A DNA stretch of 64,000 nt from Lathyrus oleraceus (Eukaryota; Streptophyta; Magnoliopsida; Fabales; Fabaceae), in contig NC_066579.1 of NCBI RefSeq assembly GCF_024323335.1, positions 310,001 to 374,000 of the forward strand, in the 5' to 3' direction. This document shows, one piece after another, positions 1 through 11,370 of the stretch (positions are counted from its first letter, which is position 1; each line of letters starts with the position of its first letter). The translations under genes and the position numbers were made by a program. The notes below the pieces were generated by a model that saw nothing but the letters and a program-made list of their open reading frames with translations, was not told the DNA's origin and made no database searches.

Positions 1-19
1 GTCATTTTGCCTAGATCAG

Positions 20-1333
20 TCATTTCGAAGTATGTTGTATATCAGAACTTCCAGTCAGCAGTATATCATCAACATATAAACATACCAGAGTCATATTTCC
101 TTCAGAAGTATGCTGAACATAGACACCGTACTCCATCTCACATTTCTGAAAGCCTTGCTTCTTGAAAAATGAATCAATCTTCTGATTCCAAGCTCTGGGC
201 GCTTGTTTTAATCCATATAGAGCTTTGTATAATCTGTACACCATCCCTTCCTGATTCTTTTTCACAAATCCAGGAGGTTGTGACACGTAAACTTCTTCTT
301 CTAATGGACCGTTCAGAAATGCAGATTTTACATCTAAATGCATCAGAAGCCAATTCCTGTTAGCAGCTATTGCAATCACCATTCTGATTGTTTCATGTCT
401 TGCTACAGGTGCAAACACTTCAGAGTAATCCAGCCCAGGTTTCTGTAGAAATCCTCTGGCTACCAACCTTGCTTTATGTTTGCCAATTGAACCATCTGAC
501 TTTAACTTCTGCTTGAAAACCCATCTGACGCTGATGGCTTTCTTGTCTTTTGGAAGTTCTGTCAGCTTCCAAGTCTTGTTTCTCTCTATAGCATCAAGTT
601 CTTCTTTCATGGCCTTCAGCCAGAGCTTCTGCTTAAGAACCTCTTTTGTACTTATGGGTTCAGAGTCTACTAACATGGCACACTGAATAACTTCTCCTTC
701 AGAGTCTACTTCAGTGTCTTGCAGCATGTCAAATTCTGCATATCTTCTGGGGATGTTTCTGATTCTTTGTGGTCTCTGAACTTGTTCAGAGTCTTGAGCT
801 TCAGAGTTTCTAGCTTTAGATGGTTGACTTCCTCCAGAGCTTTGACCATCTTCAGGGTCTGACATATTTCCAGAGTCTGAATTGCCACCAGAATCTGGAT
901 TACCATCAGAGTCTGGGTCATTAGAGTCTGGATCATCAGAGTCACCTTCATCTTCTGAGTCTTCTCCAGAGTCAGAATCACTATCAGAATCAGAATCAAC
1001 GTCAGAGTTTACTCCAACTTCAGAAATTCTTAACTCTGACCTTTCTTCAGAAGTTCTAATATCAGAATCAGATTGAGACTTATCCCAATTCCAAACTTCT
1101 GATTCCTTCACAATCACATCTCTACTGAATTCAATTTTATTGGTTTCTGGACAATAGAGCTTGTATGCACATGTACTGTGGTACCCTATCAGAATCATCA
1201 CTTTGCTTATATCATCCAGCTTCTGTCTTCTGGCTTCTGGAACATGTTTATAGCAAACAGAACCAAACACCTTCAGATGACTAACACTTTGCTTATCTTC
1301 AGTCCATTTCTGTATTGGAACTATTTCCTTCAA
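20..1333 (-). pseudogene. Copia A integrase C-term, acidic linker and reverse transcriptase
   Basis: Starts in the integrase C-terminal part (HLKVFGSVCYKHVPEARRQKLD, GYHSTCAYKLYCPE), passes through a linker of about 110 residues made largely of Ser, Asp, Glu, Gly and Pro, then enters RVT_2 at WLKAMKEELDAIERNKTW. RT motifs include VARGFLQKPGLDY, HLDVKSAFLNG, VYRLYKALYGLKQAPRAW and the catalytic CLYVDDILLTG. Shortly after YVDD the frame is lost: the expected FEMTDLGKM segment is present in another frame at about 1-35, so a small deletion or frameshift has broken RT. RNase H would lie to the left of the window. Confidence 0.88.
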
Positions 1334-1396
1334 CTTCTTCTTAGGACATCGGTTGAGTACATACGTTGCAGTGGCAACAGCTTCTCCCTAGAGCTT

Positions 1397-2104
1397 CTAA
1401 GGAAGTTTCTTCTCCTTTAGCATGCTTCTCACCATATCAAACAAAGTGTGGTTTCTTCTTTCAGCAAGACCATTGTGTTGAGGGGCATAAGGAGCAGTAA
1501 CCTCATGCTCAATTCCATTCTCCTCACAAAACTTCTGGAACTCTTTGGAGTTATACTCACCTCCACCGTCAGTTCTGAGAATCTTCAACTTCTGACCACT
1601 CTGATTCTCAGCCTTCATTCTGAACTTCTTGAATTCATCAAACACCTCGTGTTTAAACTTAATAAGGGATACCCATGTCATTCTTGTGAATTCATCAACA
1701 AATAACACAAAGTATTTATTCCCTCCAATCGATGCTACTGGAAATGGACCACACACATCAGAATGTACAACTCCCAAGGCATGTTTTGCTCTTGGAGCAG
1801 TTTCTGACGCAAATGACAATCGTGGTTGTTTTCCTTCCATGCAAACTTTGCATGACTTTTCAGGCTTCTTAATTGCAGGAATTCCATGTACCAACTTCTT
1901 TGAATTCAGATGTTTTAAGCTTCTGAAATTCAAATGACCAAATCTTCTGTGCCACAGCTCACTCTCCTTCTCAGCACTTGTTGCACTAAGACATTCTGAG
2001 TCTGCAGTTCTGACATTCACCTTGAATGTTCTATTCCTTCCCTGTTCTGACTCCATAATTAACTTCTGATTGCAGTCATACAGCTTCAGAAGATTGTCCT
2101 TCAT
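1397..2104 (-). pseudogene. Copia A GAG-pre-integrase and integrase core
   Basis: Contains the GAG-pre-integrase signature ([14 protein letters not shown]), the zinc-binding HHCC cysteine pair (CKVCMEGKQ) and the rve core with SDVCGPF (first Asp), [20 protein letters not shown] (second Asp) and [13 protein letters not shown] (Glu). The catalytic triad is therefore readable. Translation is cut by two closely spaced TAG codons at 1397-1399 and 1388-1390, after which the same frame resumes with GEAVATATYVLNRCP. Both stops are one transition away from codons expected there. Confidence 0.88.
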
Positions 2105-2356
2105 GGTAACTGAAAAACCTTTCTCAATTAATTATCCCACACTCATCAGATTGCTTCTGATGCCAGGTACATACCACACGTTCTGAATCAATGCTGTTTT
2201 CCCATTGTTCAGAATCACTCTCACATTTCCCATACCTTCTGCATTAAGATATTTGTCATCAGCACATCTGATCTTTGTCCTCTTTTCAGAGTCAAAGTCA
2301 ACCAGCCATTTCTTGTTTCCAGTAAGATGATTTGAACAGCCAGTGTTTATATACCA
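2105..2356 (-). pseudogene. Copia A aspartic protease region
   Basis: Read in the same frame as gag, the minus strand gives WYINTGCSNHLTG, the position of the copia protease active site that normally reads W-[YLF]-x-D-[ST]-G; here the catalytic Asp codon reads Asn. A second stop (TAA, 2132-2134) falls in the segment ...RSNLMSVG before LIEKGFS. The region joins gag to integrase without a frameshift. Loss of the active-site Asp and the stops indicate a dead protease. Confidence 0.75.
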
Positions 2357-3295
2357 CTAGTCTATCAGATCCATATCATCAGATTCAGAGGCCATCAATA
2401 GCACAGATTCGTCATCAGAACTTCTGGCTATATTTGCTTCTTCTGATTTTCTCTCCTTGTTTGACCAACAGTCTCTAGCAAAGTGACCAAACTTCTTACA
2501 ACAGTAACATTGGATCTTCTTCTTGTCATACTTCTCTTTTCCCTTCTGAGCATTCTTTTGTCTATCAGAGGTTGAGCTTTCTGACTTCTGACCACCATTA
2601 GATCTTCTCCTGGCTTCTGACTGCTTCTGATACCTCCTATCAGAAGTTGCTTTCAGAGCCTGCTGCTCTACTTCCCTTTCAGAAGTTCTCTCAGTCAAAC
2701 GCAACTCTTGCGCTTCTAGACTGCTCTGCAGCTCTTCAATTCTCATGGTGCTCAGATCTTTGGAATGTTCTATTGCTACCACAATGTAATCAAATTGAGA
2801 GGTAAGGGATCTCAATACCTTTTTCATGATTGTTTCTTCAGAAAGAGTTTCTCCATACGCTTTCATCTCATTAGTGATCAGAATCACTCTGGAGATGTAT
2901 TCAGAAACTTTCTCATTATTCTTCATGTTGAGATTCTCATATTGCTTTCTCAAGGACTGAAGCTTCACCTTCTTCACTGATGCGTCACCACCATAACATC
3001 TAACCAGTGTGTCCCATGCAACCTTTGCTGTCGTTGAATCTGCAATCTTCTCAAACACATTTACATCAACACATTGATGAATGAAGAACAATGCTTTCTG
3101 ATCCTTCTTCCTTACTTCCTTTTGCGCGTTTTTCTGTTCATCCGTCGCATCTGCTGCTACCGGAACATAACCATCAGTAACAAGATCTAGAACATCTTGA
3201 GCATCGAACAATACACGCATTTGGATCATCCAACGATTCTAGTTTTTACCGTCAAATACTGGAAGTTTGGTGTTCATGTTGCCGTTTCCGTTCAT
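2357..3295 (-). pseudogene. Copia A gag
   Basis: Gag region of the copia polyprotein. I place the start at the in-frame ATG 3293-3295 (MNGNGNMNTKLPVFDG...), 66 bases upstream of the next ATG, because N-terminal sequences of this kind are normal for copia gags; a TAG at 3239-3241 then interrupts it before NRWMIQMRVLF. The body is a UBN2-type gag domain, followed by a basic linker and a CX2CX4HX4C zinc knuckle (CYCCKKFGHFARDC, about plus position 2470-2515) that would bind RNA. It ends at a TAG (2357-2359) directly before the protease region. Non-functional as it stands. Confidence 0.85.
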
Positions 3296-3461
3296 CTTTC
3301 TACCTTGCACAGTACACTCAGATTTCTCACACAGTGTTTCCCAACCCACAGAATTAAAATTCTGATCAGATTTTGTTCAAGATTCAACACGAATCTAAGA
3401 ATCAAAATCAAACACACAAGACCTCACGTTCACTCGTGTTTCCCAATGAATCCGAACCGAA

Positions 3462-3476
3462 GCTCTAGATACCAAT
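3462..3476 (-). promoter_or_regulatory. Primer-binding site, tRNA-iMet type
   Basis: Immediately inside the LTR the minus strand reads TTGGTATCTAGAGCTT, matching the common plant copia PBS TGGTATCAGAGC (complement of the 3' end of initiator Met tRNA) with one extra base. It fixes the LTR boundary and the minus-strand orientation. Confidence 0.7.
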
Positions 3477-3633
3477 TGTTGGTGCAAAGGTAGAATGAAT
3501 GATGAACGGAAATATTCTATTAAGAGAATGACGGCTGCAAAAACATGATAAAAGTTACAATGATTGCCACCCTATTTATAAGCTAAAACTAGGGTTACTA
3601 GAATAGGATAAAATACTAAAATACCCTCTAACA
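3477..3633 (-). repeat. LTR of copia element A (about 157 bp)
   Basis: On the minus strand this segment begins TGTTAG and ends CCAACA, the usual TG...CA ends, and sits directly against the primer-binding site. A TATA-like TATAAATAGGG lies on the minus strand at about 3571-3582. The second LTR is outside the window, so the outer boundary at 3633 is inferred from the TG/CA ends only; the candidate 5-bp target duplication would start at 3634 (AACTT). Confidence 0.6.
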
Positions 3634-5180
3634 AACTTAGGGGCTAAGAAAATAGTACAACTAATAAATATGAATTACTTCTAATACAGTTGACTATCAT
3701 TCATCGTAGAAGTGTCTGACATGATAAATTTTATTGCGTTAAACTTCATCTCTTCCTCCTTACATTGAGTTAGTCTTTCCATTGCTGCTACTCTTTTATT
3801 CCATTTATTCGATGACATCTACATTTTAATTGCCCATGTAACTTTTCTCGCGACTGCCCACAATACTAGTTATAAATGACATCGATTCTTAACCAAAAAC
3901 TCTCAGCTTTTTTATTAACTCCCAAAATTGAATCATTTGAAACATTGAGTCATGATTGCATAAAAAGTGTATCCTCATATCTTATAAATGACTCTCAAGA
4001 TTTTTTTTAACGACACACCTTTCTTCTTTTTCAATACCAATTTGAGGTGAAAATGGTAGAACTTGACATTCGGCCATAAACCTAGTCGGTGTTTCCGGTT
4101 CATAATGATTTTTTTTATTCCATGAGTTTTTATTTGAGGTCTATGATACATATTTGAATTGTTTGGTGACGGAAAAAATAAGGTGAGTTTGTTGGCATCG
4201 ATGAGAATTGAGAATTGTGAGGATTAGAAATTTTGATAATTTTGCATAAATTTGAACATAAACCTTTGAAAATTATATTAATTAGGATCCATTTGACCTA
4301 CACAATATTAATTTTGAAGTAAAAAGAGGAAACTTTGAGTAAAATATATTGTCAAATGAAAGCTAATGAGAAGAAATTGTAAGAGAAAAATTTAAAAATT
4401 AAGAATAAAGTGATGACATTGGAAGAGAGAAATTAAAATTTTAAGAGAAAATAAAAGTGAGAGAAAATTTGTGTAAAATTTTTCAAATAGGTTTATTTAT
4501 AATCAACTAAAGTGTTAAAAAACTAGTCGATCAACAACGGTCATTTTTAATTTTTTAAATTATTTTATTCTAATGAACCGTTGCAATGCATTAGTAAGGT
4601 TGGTCAATCTGACCAACTTGACCGATCTGACCAACTCTAACTACTCTTAAATTGAACTATTGCAATGCATTATTAGGTATTAGGTTTGTCACGTTGACGC
4701 AAAAGTTGAGAAACTCCGGTTGGAGTTACTCTAAGAGTTCTCTTTAATTAAAAAATCTAAAAGATATTTTAAAATTTTAAAAAGAACAAAGAAGTTTCAA
4801 AATTATAAGAAGAATATACCTTTTTATCATATTTTTTCTCTAGCAATTTTTAGAGAATTCTTCCTGCCACCCCCCTAAATTATACCCGACACCCCATATT
4901 TCTATATGGTCTAAACTGTCCCTGACTGAAAATTGAATGAAAATTTCAAACAAAATTTTTGGTAGTCTTAACAAAATTACCGGTACAGTTTAAAATTTCT
5001 GATAGTGCATTTTAAATTTCTGGTATATTGGACAGATTAAAATTTTCGGTTTGTTTCATTAATTTCCTAAAATTTGAAATTCAGGATTTTGCCCACAGTT
5101 TTTAGATGGTTGTGATTGCACCGACAATTTTGTGTGATCTAGAGTAAATGCAAAGTTGTCTAAATAGGGGGTCACTGTAT
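3634..5180. other. AT-rich intergenic DNA, no gene seen
   Basis: No ORF with recognisable content. A short internal repetition of GACCAACT-type words occurs at about 4596-4640. The stretch 4870-5098 shares phrases such as 'aaatttctgata/ggta' with 6380-6760, suggesting that both are parts of one AT-rich repeat interrupted by the LTR-like segment between them; this was not tested by alignment. Confidence 0.4.
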
Positions 5181-6067
5181 ACATGTATTTTTGACGCCAT
5201 GAAATTAATAAGCAGAATAGTGTTTTCGACAAATGGGGATGCTTGCAAAAAGAAAAAAAACTGAAAATATATACTTGAAGAGCATTTTCGACAGTTTAGT
5301 TGATAAGTGTTTTCGACACTTCGACAGATTGGTGGTTCGATATTTCGACAGAAGAAGATGTCTGCAGATGAAAAGACGTCTTTGACAAGTATGGATGATG
5401 TTATGATATTTCGACAATTCGACAAGTCTGAGGAGACGCGTCGTTTCGACGTAAAGCGGAAATTCAAATTCAAAAGAGTTATAACATTTGGCAGAAGACG
5501 CGTGGAAGCACCTGGCGAAAGGAAGTCACGCAGAGAGCCAAGTGTCATAGTTTTAGGATTTATTCGTTAGTGACAGTTATTTTGTTTGTATATAAATAGG
5601 ATAGTTGTTATCAGAATGAGGGTGTGAAAACTTGTACAAAATTCCTGCAAAATACTCAAAGTACCTGTGTGAGAGAAAAGAGTCATATCTGGAAAATGTA
5701 CGTGTGAACAAACACCATTTCTTTAAAGTTTTATCTTATAAATTTCAAAGTTCTTTACCAATTTTCCTTTACATTTACCAGTCATTTATCCTTTGCATTT
5801 ACTTTATGCAATTTATTCTTCGCCATTTGTTTTTCGCCATTTATCTTAGTCTTGTTAAGTTTACTTTTACTTAAGCACTTTTAGTCAATATCTTTCGTAC
5901 ATGAAAGACTTAGTAAACCAAATAAAGGATACAAAGGTTGTTCTAAAGAGTTACAAAGTTATTTAAATTTGCACATGTCCTAGGATTTGTATGGTTGATC
6001 CTGCAAGCAACCCAATTCAATAAGTTTTGGAAAACCAGAGGTTGTTCGCCAAAATCAACAGCGAACA
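5181..6067 (+). repeat. LTR-like retrotransposon fragment
   Basis: Features of an LTR plus leader without a coding region: seven or more TTCGACA/TTCGA words between 5220 and 5460, a TATA box TATATAAATAGG at 5589-5600, then pyrimidine-rich, transcript-leader-like DNA to about 5940. The 3' part (5975-6067, with ACATGTCCTAGGAT and GATCC words and a terminal hairpin) resembles, in the same order, the minus-strand end of the LTR-like region at 63230-63330. I cannot define both ends or a target duplication, so it may be a solo LTR or a truncated element. Confidence 0.45.
6043..6067 (+). other. Hairpin at the end of the LTR-like fragment
   Basis: TGTTCGC (6043-6049) and GCGAACA (6061-6067) form a perfect 7-bp stem with an 11-nt loop. 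The equivalent place in the minus-strand LTR-like region (63231-63255) carries a different stem, TGTTTACC/GGTAAACA. Confidence 0.6.
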
Positions 6068-6433
6068 GTCACATCTTTGATAAAAACATCTCGAAAAATG
6101 TCTCTTCCTCAATTTTTGTTTAAGTCAGAAGTGTACTTTAACGGAATTTCAACTCTCGTAGAGTTCCGATCGGCGTCGAATGCTACGAGGTGTCCGAAAA
6201 TACACCTAATCAGCCAACTGTTTCTAGTGTGAATCAGTTGGGGCCACTCATCCAGCTCTATATAGGAAGACCACGTCTCAGTACCCCTGACAACCCTAAC
6301 CTGGCCTACCGCTCGATCAATAGCTCTCCCTGCAATACTGTCGTTCATACCTCTGTATTTCATTGCAAAAGAAAAAAAAGATTAGTAACTACCAGAAATT
6401 TCATAATTTCTGATATAAATTCTCGTGGTATAT

Positions 6434-6481
<48 letters not shown>

Positions 6482-6492
6482 TATATAATATA

Positions 6493-6557
<65 letters not shown>

Positions 6558-7237
6558 CGTAAATTACGAAATTTTATGTATATTCAATAGAAAATTATAT
6601 CAGACATATTTAAATTTCCGATAAAGATTTCATGAAAATAAAATTTTGAGTATTCCGATACAAAATACCAAATTTTTTGAAAAATTCGGTATAATCATTC
6701 ATTGTTTTTGAAATTTTTGATAGTTGCTCCAAATTTTTGATATTGCCCAAGCGATTTCAAGTTTACGTCTCTTAAATTTTAAAATTTTAAAAATGATTTT
6801 CCAAAAATAGTGTCACCTTTTAATAAGCATAAGCGATGGGTGTCAGATCTAAATGAGGTGGTGTCAATTTAAATGCTACAATTCCCACACCCTACATAAA
6901 AGTAAGCCCATTATAAGAGGCCTGATGATATAGTCCAAAACTAAAAAAGAAACAAACAATCATCATGGCCCATGCTTCCATCACTTTTTTCTTAAAACCA
7001 AAACTAAATTCAGAATAACAATTAAAAAATTTCCCACGCGCAACTTCGTTCTCACGAGGGCTCTCATCGCTTTTGTTGTTTCCACTATAAAATAATAACA
7101 ATATAATATAAACATTTAATAACACTGATGCGAGTTCCACGAGAGTTACTTTAAAATTAGTATTTGATTTTCATTTCTAATGACTATAGAATTTATTTAT
7201 TTATTTTGCTTCAACAACTAACAAGTGATAGATACAT
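6068..7237. other. Intergenic DNA upstream of the CSL gene
   Basis: Contains an 84-codon minus-strand ORF (6109-6363) of unknown kind: its composition looks protein-like (SSYIELDEWPQLIHTRNSW), with no family recognised; it could be a captured or decayed transposon fragment. A long AT microsatellite follows (6431-6557), then AT-rich DNA up to the CSL promoter. Nothing else is supported. Confidence 0.35.
6431..6557. repeat. (AT)n microsatellite
   Basis: About 127 bp of almost pure TA dinucleotides with a few TTA/AAT interruptions. Confidence 0.95.
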
Positions 7238-7247
7238 TATATATAAA
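7238..7247 (+). promoter_or_regulatory. TATA box of the CSL gene
   Basis: TATATATAAA lies 72 bp upstream of the ATG at 7319, a normal plant TATA-to-start distance for a short 5' UTR. No other promoter element is certain. Confidence 0.6.
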
Positions 7248-7318
7248 TGAAACTTCACCTATTATAAACCATACGCAACTTAATTTTGTTGTGAAAAATA
7301 TTCAAGTATTGACTTGTT

Positions 7319-8469
7319 ATGGCAACCTTCACACTTCACAAAGAAACAGTTCAATCATGGTTACTTCTAAGTAGAACTCACATATTATTCCACTTCATAT
7401 GTGTCTTGTTTCTCTTTTATTATCGTATCAAAAATTTCATTGTTTCATATCCATGGATTTTAATGACACTAGCTGAAACTATTCTATCAGTTATGTGGTT
7501 TTTCAACCAAGCGTACCGGTGGCGGCCGGTGAGTCGTTCGGTTATGACCGAGAAACTCCCGGCCGACCAGAATTTACCGGGACTCGACATATTTGTGTGT
7601 ACGATCGATCCTGAGAAAGAACCAACCGTCGAAGTTATGAACACGGTTGTTTCGGCTGTTGCTATGGATTACCCTAGTGATAAACTTTGTGTTTATCTTT
7701 CTGATGATGGTGGTTCTCCTGTCACTTTATATGGAATTAAAGAGGCTTCTCAATTTGCTAAAGCTTGGGTTCCTTTTTGTAAAAAATATGGTGTTAAATC
7801 AAGGTGCCCTAAGGTTTTTTTCTCTCCTTTGGGTGAGGATGAACATGTTCTTAGGTCACATGAATTTGAAGTAGAAAGAGACCAGATTAAGGTATTTTAT
7901 ATGGTTTATATAGCTGATATATATATAAAATTAGTTAACATAATTTGTATTGATACCATGTTTTAACAATTTGACAGGTGAAGTATGAGAAAATGCAGAA
8001 AAATATTGAGAAATTCAGTTCTGATCCAAAGAATCTTTGTATGGTTAATGACAGAGCTTCTCGGATTGAGGTATGACTAATAAAAACTAAAGTTGGATTA
8101 TGATCAATAATCAATTTGATGGAATAATTACTAGTTAACTAGTTAACGGAAAATAAATAAATGTTTTTATGTGTAAATATTTACAGTTAGTAAGGTTTAT
8201 TTGTTTTTTTCACTAGTTAATTAGGTATAAAAGCAGTCTAAATATATTTCACTAATAGAAAAAACAAGATAAATATTATCAAATATATTAATTAAAGGTT
8301 TTAAGTTTTCAAACTCAATCTTTTAACAAATATTTTTCAATTCACCAAATTTATATTTAAATAGTTTGACAAAAGTTTTGATTCAATTTCAACTTGAAAA
8401 CATTGCATTCCTATATTTTAAGAGAATACTCTCTCTTTTTTATATTATAATTAAATTTTAATTTTTTAG

Positions 8470-8537
<68 letters not shown>

Positions 8538-8847
8538 ATATATATAAATTAATTAGTTAATTATTTGATAAAATAAAAAAAATAAAAAATTGTTAAAAAT
8601 ATAGAACATAAATACTCAATTTATACACAGAAAAACAAACAAATATGTTATGATTAATATAAATTAAAGTTAAAATATTTAAGTTGGATCAGACTTATTT
8701 AAATAAGTCATATCTATTTAAAATTTAAATTTAAATTTATTTTATAAGTTTAATTGTGATGCATTTATTTGACACTGTCGTGCAATAGTTATTTGTCACT
8801 TAATATATTAAACCACAAATTCAAAAACTACAATCTAATTTGGTAGA

Positions 8848-8914
<67 letters not shown>

Positions 8915-11370
8915 AATAAAATGTTTTAGATCGAATACAATAATAAATTAACAACAAATAAATAAATAAATAAATAAAGTGTATTTCATATTTCTACAAT
9001 TATTTAGTTGTTATATTTTGGTGTTTATTTGAGTGTGTTGAAGAAGTTATTTTTTAAATAATTAAAAAATCAAAATTTATTATTTATTAACAGTAAAAAA
9101 TAAAATAAAAATATTTTTTTAATATTACTTTATATTTATTATTTTAGATTATAAATGAGGAATCAGAAATTCCACGTGTGATTTATGTGTCTCGTGAAAG
9201 AAGACCATCACTCCCTCACAAGTTCAAAGGAGGTGCCCTCAATACATTGGTGTGTATTTTGTGTATATCATATTAAAATTTAATTTGTGATGCAGTTAAT
9301 AAAATATAACATATTTTTGTTTGTGTTTGCAGCTTAGAGTGTCAGGTTTGATAAGTAATGGGCCTTATGTACTTGCAGTGGACTGTGATATGTATTGCAA
9401 TGATCCATCATCAGCCAAACAAGCAATGTGTTTCTTTCTTGATCCAGAAACCTCTAAATATATTGCTTTTGTTCAATTCCCTCAAATGTTTCACAATCTT
9501 AGCAAAAAGGACATCTATGATAACCAATCCAGAACTGCTTTTAAGGTAAATAAAAAATAATAATGAAGTTCTTCATTTAGATTTTTCATTTTTTTCAAGG
9601 GACTGCAATTTGCAGTTAGTCCTTATATAGTGTTTTTGTCATTTGATCATGATCGTCCAATTAAGATCGAACTTTTAATAAAACAATGACAGCGTGAATA
9701 CAACAAAGATTGACGGTATGAAATCCGATTTTGTTTATTATGCAATGATGACATATTGCAAATTTTATTTTAGACAATGTGGCAAGGGATGGATGGATTG
9801 AGAGGTCCAGGTCTTTCTGGAAGTGGTAATTACTTGAATAGAAGTGCATTATTATTTGGAAGTCCAAATCAAAAAGGTACGTATTGCCTCATTATGTATT
9901 ACAAAAAGGTTTTTATTGGAGATTTTTTCTTATGATTTCTTCTGTTCATGATTGTAGATGAGTATCTTCATGATGCCAAAAACTACTTTGGAGGATCAAC
10001 CACATACATAGAATCACTCAAGGCCATTCGCGGACAACAAGTTATCAAAAAGAATATTTCCAAAGAAGAAATTTTGCAAGAAGCTCAAGTAGTTTCATCT
10101 TGCTCCTATGAATCAAACACAAAATGGGGCACAGAAATAGGATTCTCATACGGAATTTTACTAGAGAGTACTATCACTGGCTATCTTTTACATTGTAGAG
10201 GATGGAAATCAGCATACCTTTATCCAAAAACACCTTGTTTCTTAGGGTGTGCACCAACTGATATCAAAGAAGGAATGCTTCAATTAGTGAAATGGTTGTC
10301 TGAACTTTGCTTGCTTGCTATCTCTAAATATAGTCCTTTTACTTATGGATTTTCAAGAATGTCAACTATTCATAACTTCACTTATTGCTTCATGTCAATT
10401 TCATCTATATATGCTATTGGGTTCATCCTTTATGGTATTGTGCCTCAAGTTTGCTTCTTCAAAGGAATTCCTGTATTTCCAAAGGTAGTAAAGCTCTCCA
10501 ACTCAATTCTTTTTACTAGTTGTTAAAAGTGTTACATGTTTGAACATGTACTTATAAGTGGCACGATCCTAACTCTACTAGCTAGTTTCGTAGGGATGAG
10601 TTAAGTCTAACAACATTTAAGATTTGTTGAGCCACCTACTATTAGGTTTCTACTATCGAACCACCAACCATTTATTTCCACCTTCCATATATTCAGTCTT
10701 TGTCATGATAGATATTTTAAGAGTCTCACATCGAATAATATATATTTTGAACATGTTTATAAGTAGGAGAGATTCTCACCTTACAAACCTATTTTGCATA
10801 GATGAGTTAGGATCAACCACATTTCTTTAACACTAATTCTATTTTTGTAATATATTTTATAATAATTTAACATATTTTCAATGATTGATACTTCAGGTCA
10901 CAGATCCTTGGTTTGTAGTGTTTGCAATACTATACATAGCCACACAAATTCAACATTTAATAGAGGTAATTTCTGGCGATGGCTCAGTTTCAATGTGGTG
11001 GGACGAACAAAGAATCTGGATTCTAAAATCAGTTACAAGTTTATTTGCAATGATAGAGGCAGTTAAGAAATGGTTAGGATTGAACAAGAAAAAATTCAAC
11101 TTGTCAAACAAAGCAATTGATACAGACAAAGAAAAAATCAAGAAATATGAACAAGGTAGGTTTGATTTTCAAGGTGCGGCTTTGTATATGTCTCCAATGA
11201 TTGTGTTGCTCATTGTCAACACTATTTGTTTCTTTGGTGGTTTATGGAGGCTTTTCAAAATAAGAGATTTTGAAGATATGTTTGGCCAACTTTTCTTAGT
11301 AAGTTACGTCATGGCTCTTAGTTATCCAATTTTTGAAGGGATTTTAACTATGAAAAGTAAGAGTGGATAG
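7319..11370 (+). CDS. Cellulose-synthase-like glycosyltransferase, CslG/CslM type (7 exons, 694 aa)
   Basis: Exons by GT/AG and frame: 7319-7891, 7978-8070, 9148-9249, 9333-9545, 9774-9876, 9958-10484, 10897-11370; all introns are phase 0 except the phase-1 intron after 9876. The product is a family-2 (GT2) membrane glycosyltransferase using a UDP-sugar. Two N-terminal membrane helices (residues about 20-38 and 44-64) precede the cytosolic catalytic domain with the [11 protein letters not shown] stretch, D129-D130 in YLSDDGG, D273xD275 in AVDCDMY and QLVKW at 470-474; at least four C-terminal helices follow (500-530, 540-558, about 635-655, 668-690). Sequence style and [13 protein letters not shown] near the C-terminus fit CslG. 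The closely related legume CslM/CSyGT enzymes add glucuronic acid to the triterpenoid 3-OH in saponin synthesis at the ER, so that is a plausible but unproven role. Odd: the third catalytic aspartate (usually VEDxxTG) is Ser432 in LLESTITG, and the usual QxxRW Arg is Lys473. No frameshift or stop seen. Confidence 0.93.
8071..9147 (+). other. Intron 2 of the CSL gene with two (AT)n tracts
   Basis: The 1,077-bp intron begins GTATGA and ends TTTTAG. It is very AT-rich and holds two TA microsatellites (about 8476-8547 and 8849-8915) plus an (AAAT)n run near 8955-8978. The other five introns are 83-412 bp. Confidence 0.85.

Larger units (their letters stand above)
1..3633 (-). mobile_element. Ty1/copia LTR retrotransposon A, decayed, left end outside window
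   Basis: One minus-strand reading frame runs from an ATG at 3293-3295 down to the window edge and carries, in order, gag with a zinc knuckle, a protease region, GAG-pre-integrase, integrase and reverse transcriptase. That order (integrase before RT) defines Ty1/copia. The upstream LTR (3477-3633) and a tRNA-iMet-type primer site are present; RNase H and the other LTR lie beyond position 1. The frame is broken by five in-frame stop codons (3239-3241, 2357-2359, 2132-2134, 1397-1399, 1388-1390) and then by a disruption inside RT near position 20-50. The codon phase is otherwise kept over 3.2 kb, so decay was mainly by point nonsense changes. The short LTR recalls the small-LTR copia elements known from pea (PDR1 type), but identity to them is not shown here. 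Confidence 0.93.

Noticed and set aside
3197..3493. 98-codon plus-strand ORF over the copia leader
   Set aside because: It is antisense to the gag start, PBS and LTR edge of copia A.
6190..6624. 144-codon ORF rich in Ile/Tyr
   Set aside because: Its second half is the translated (AT)n microsatellite.
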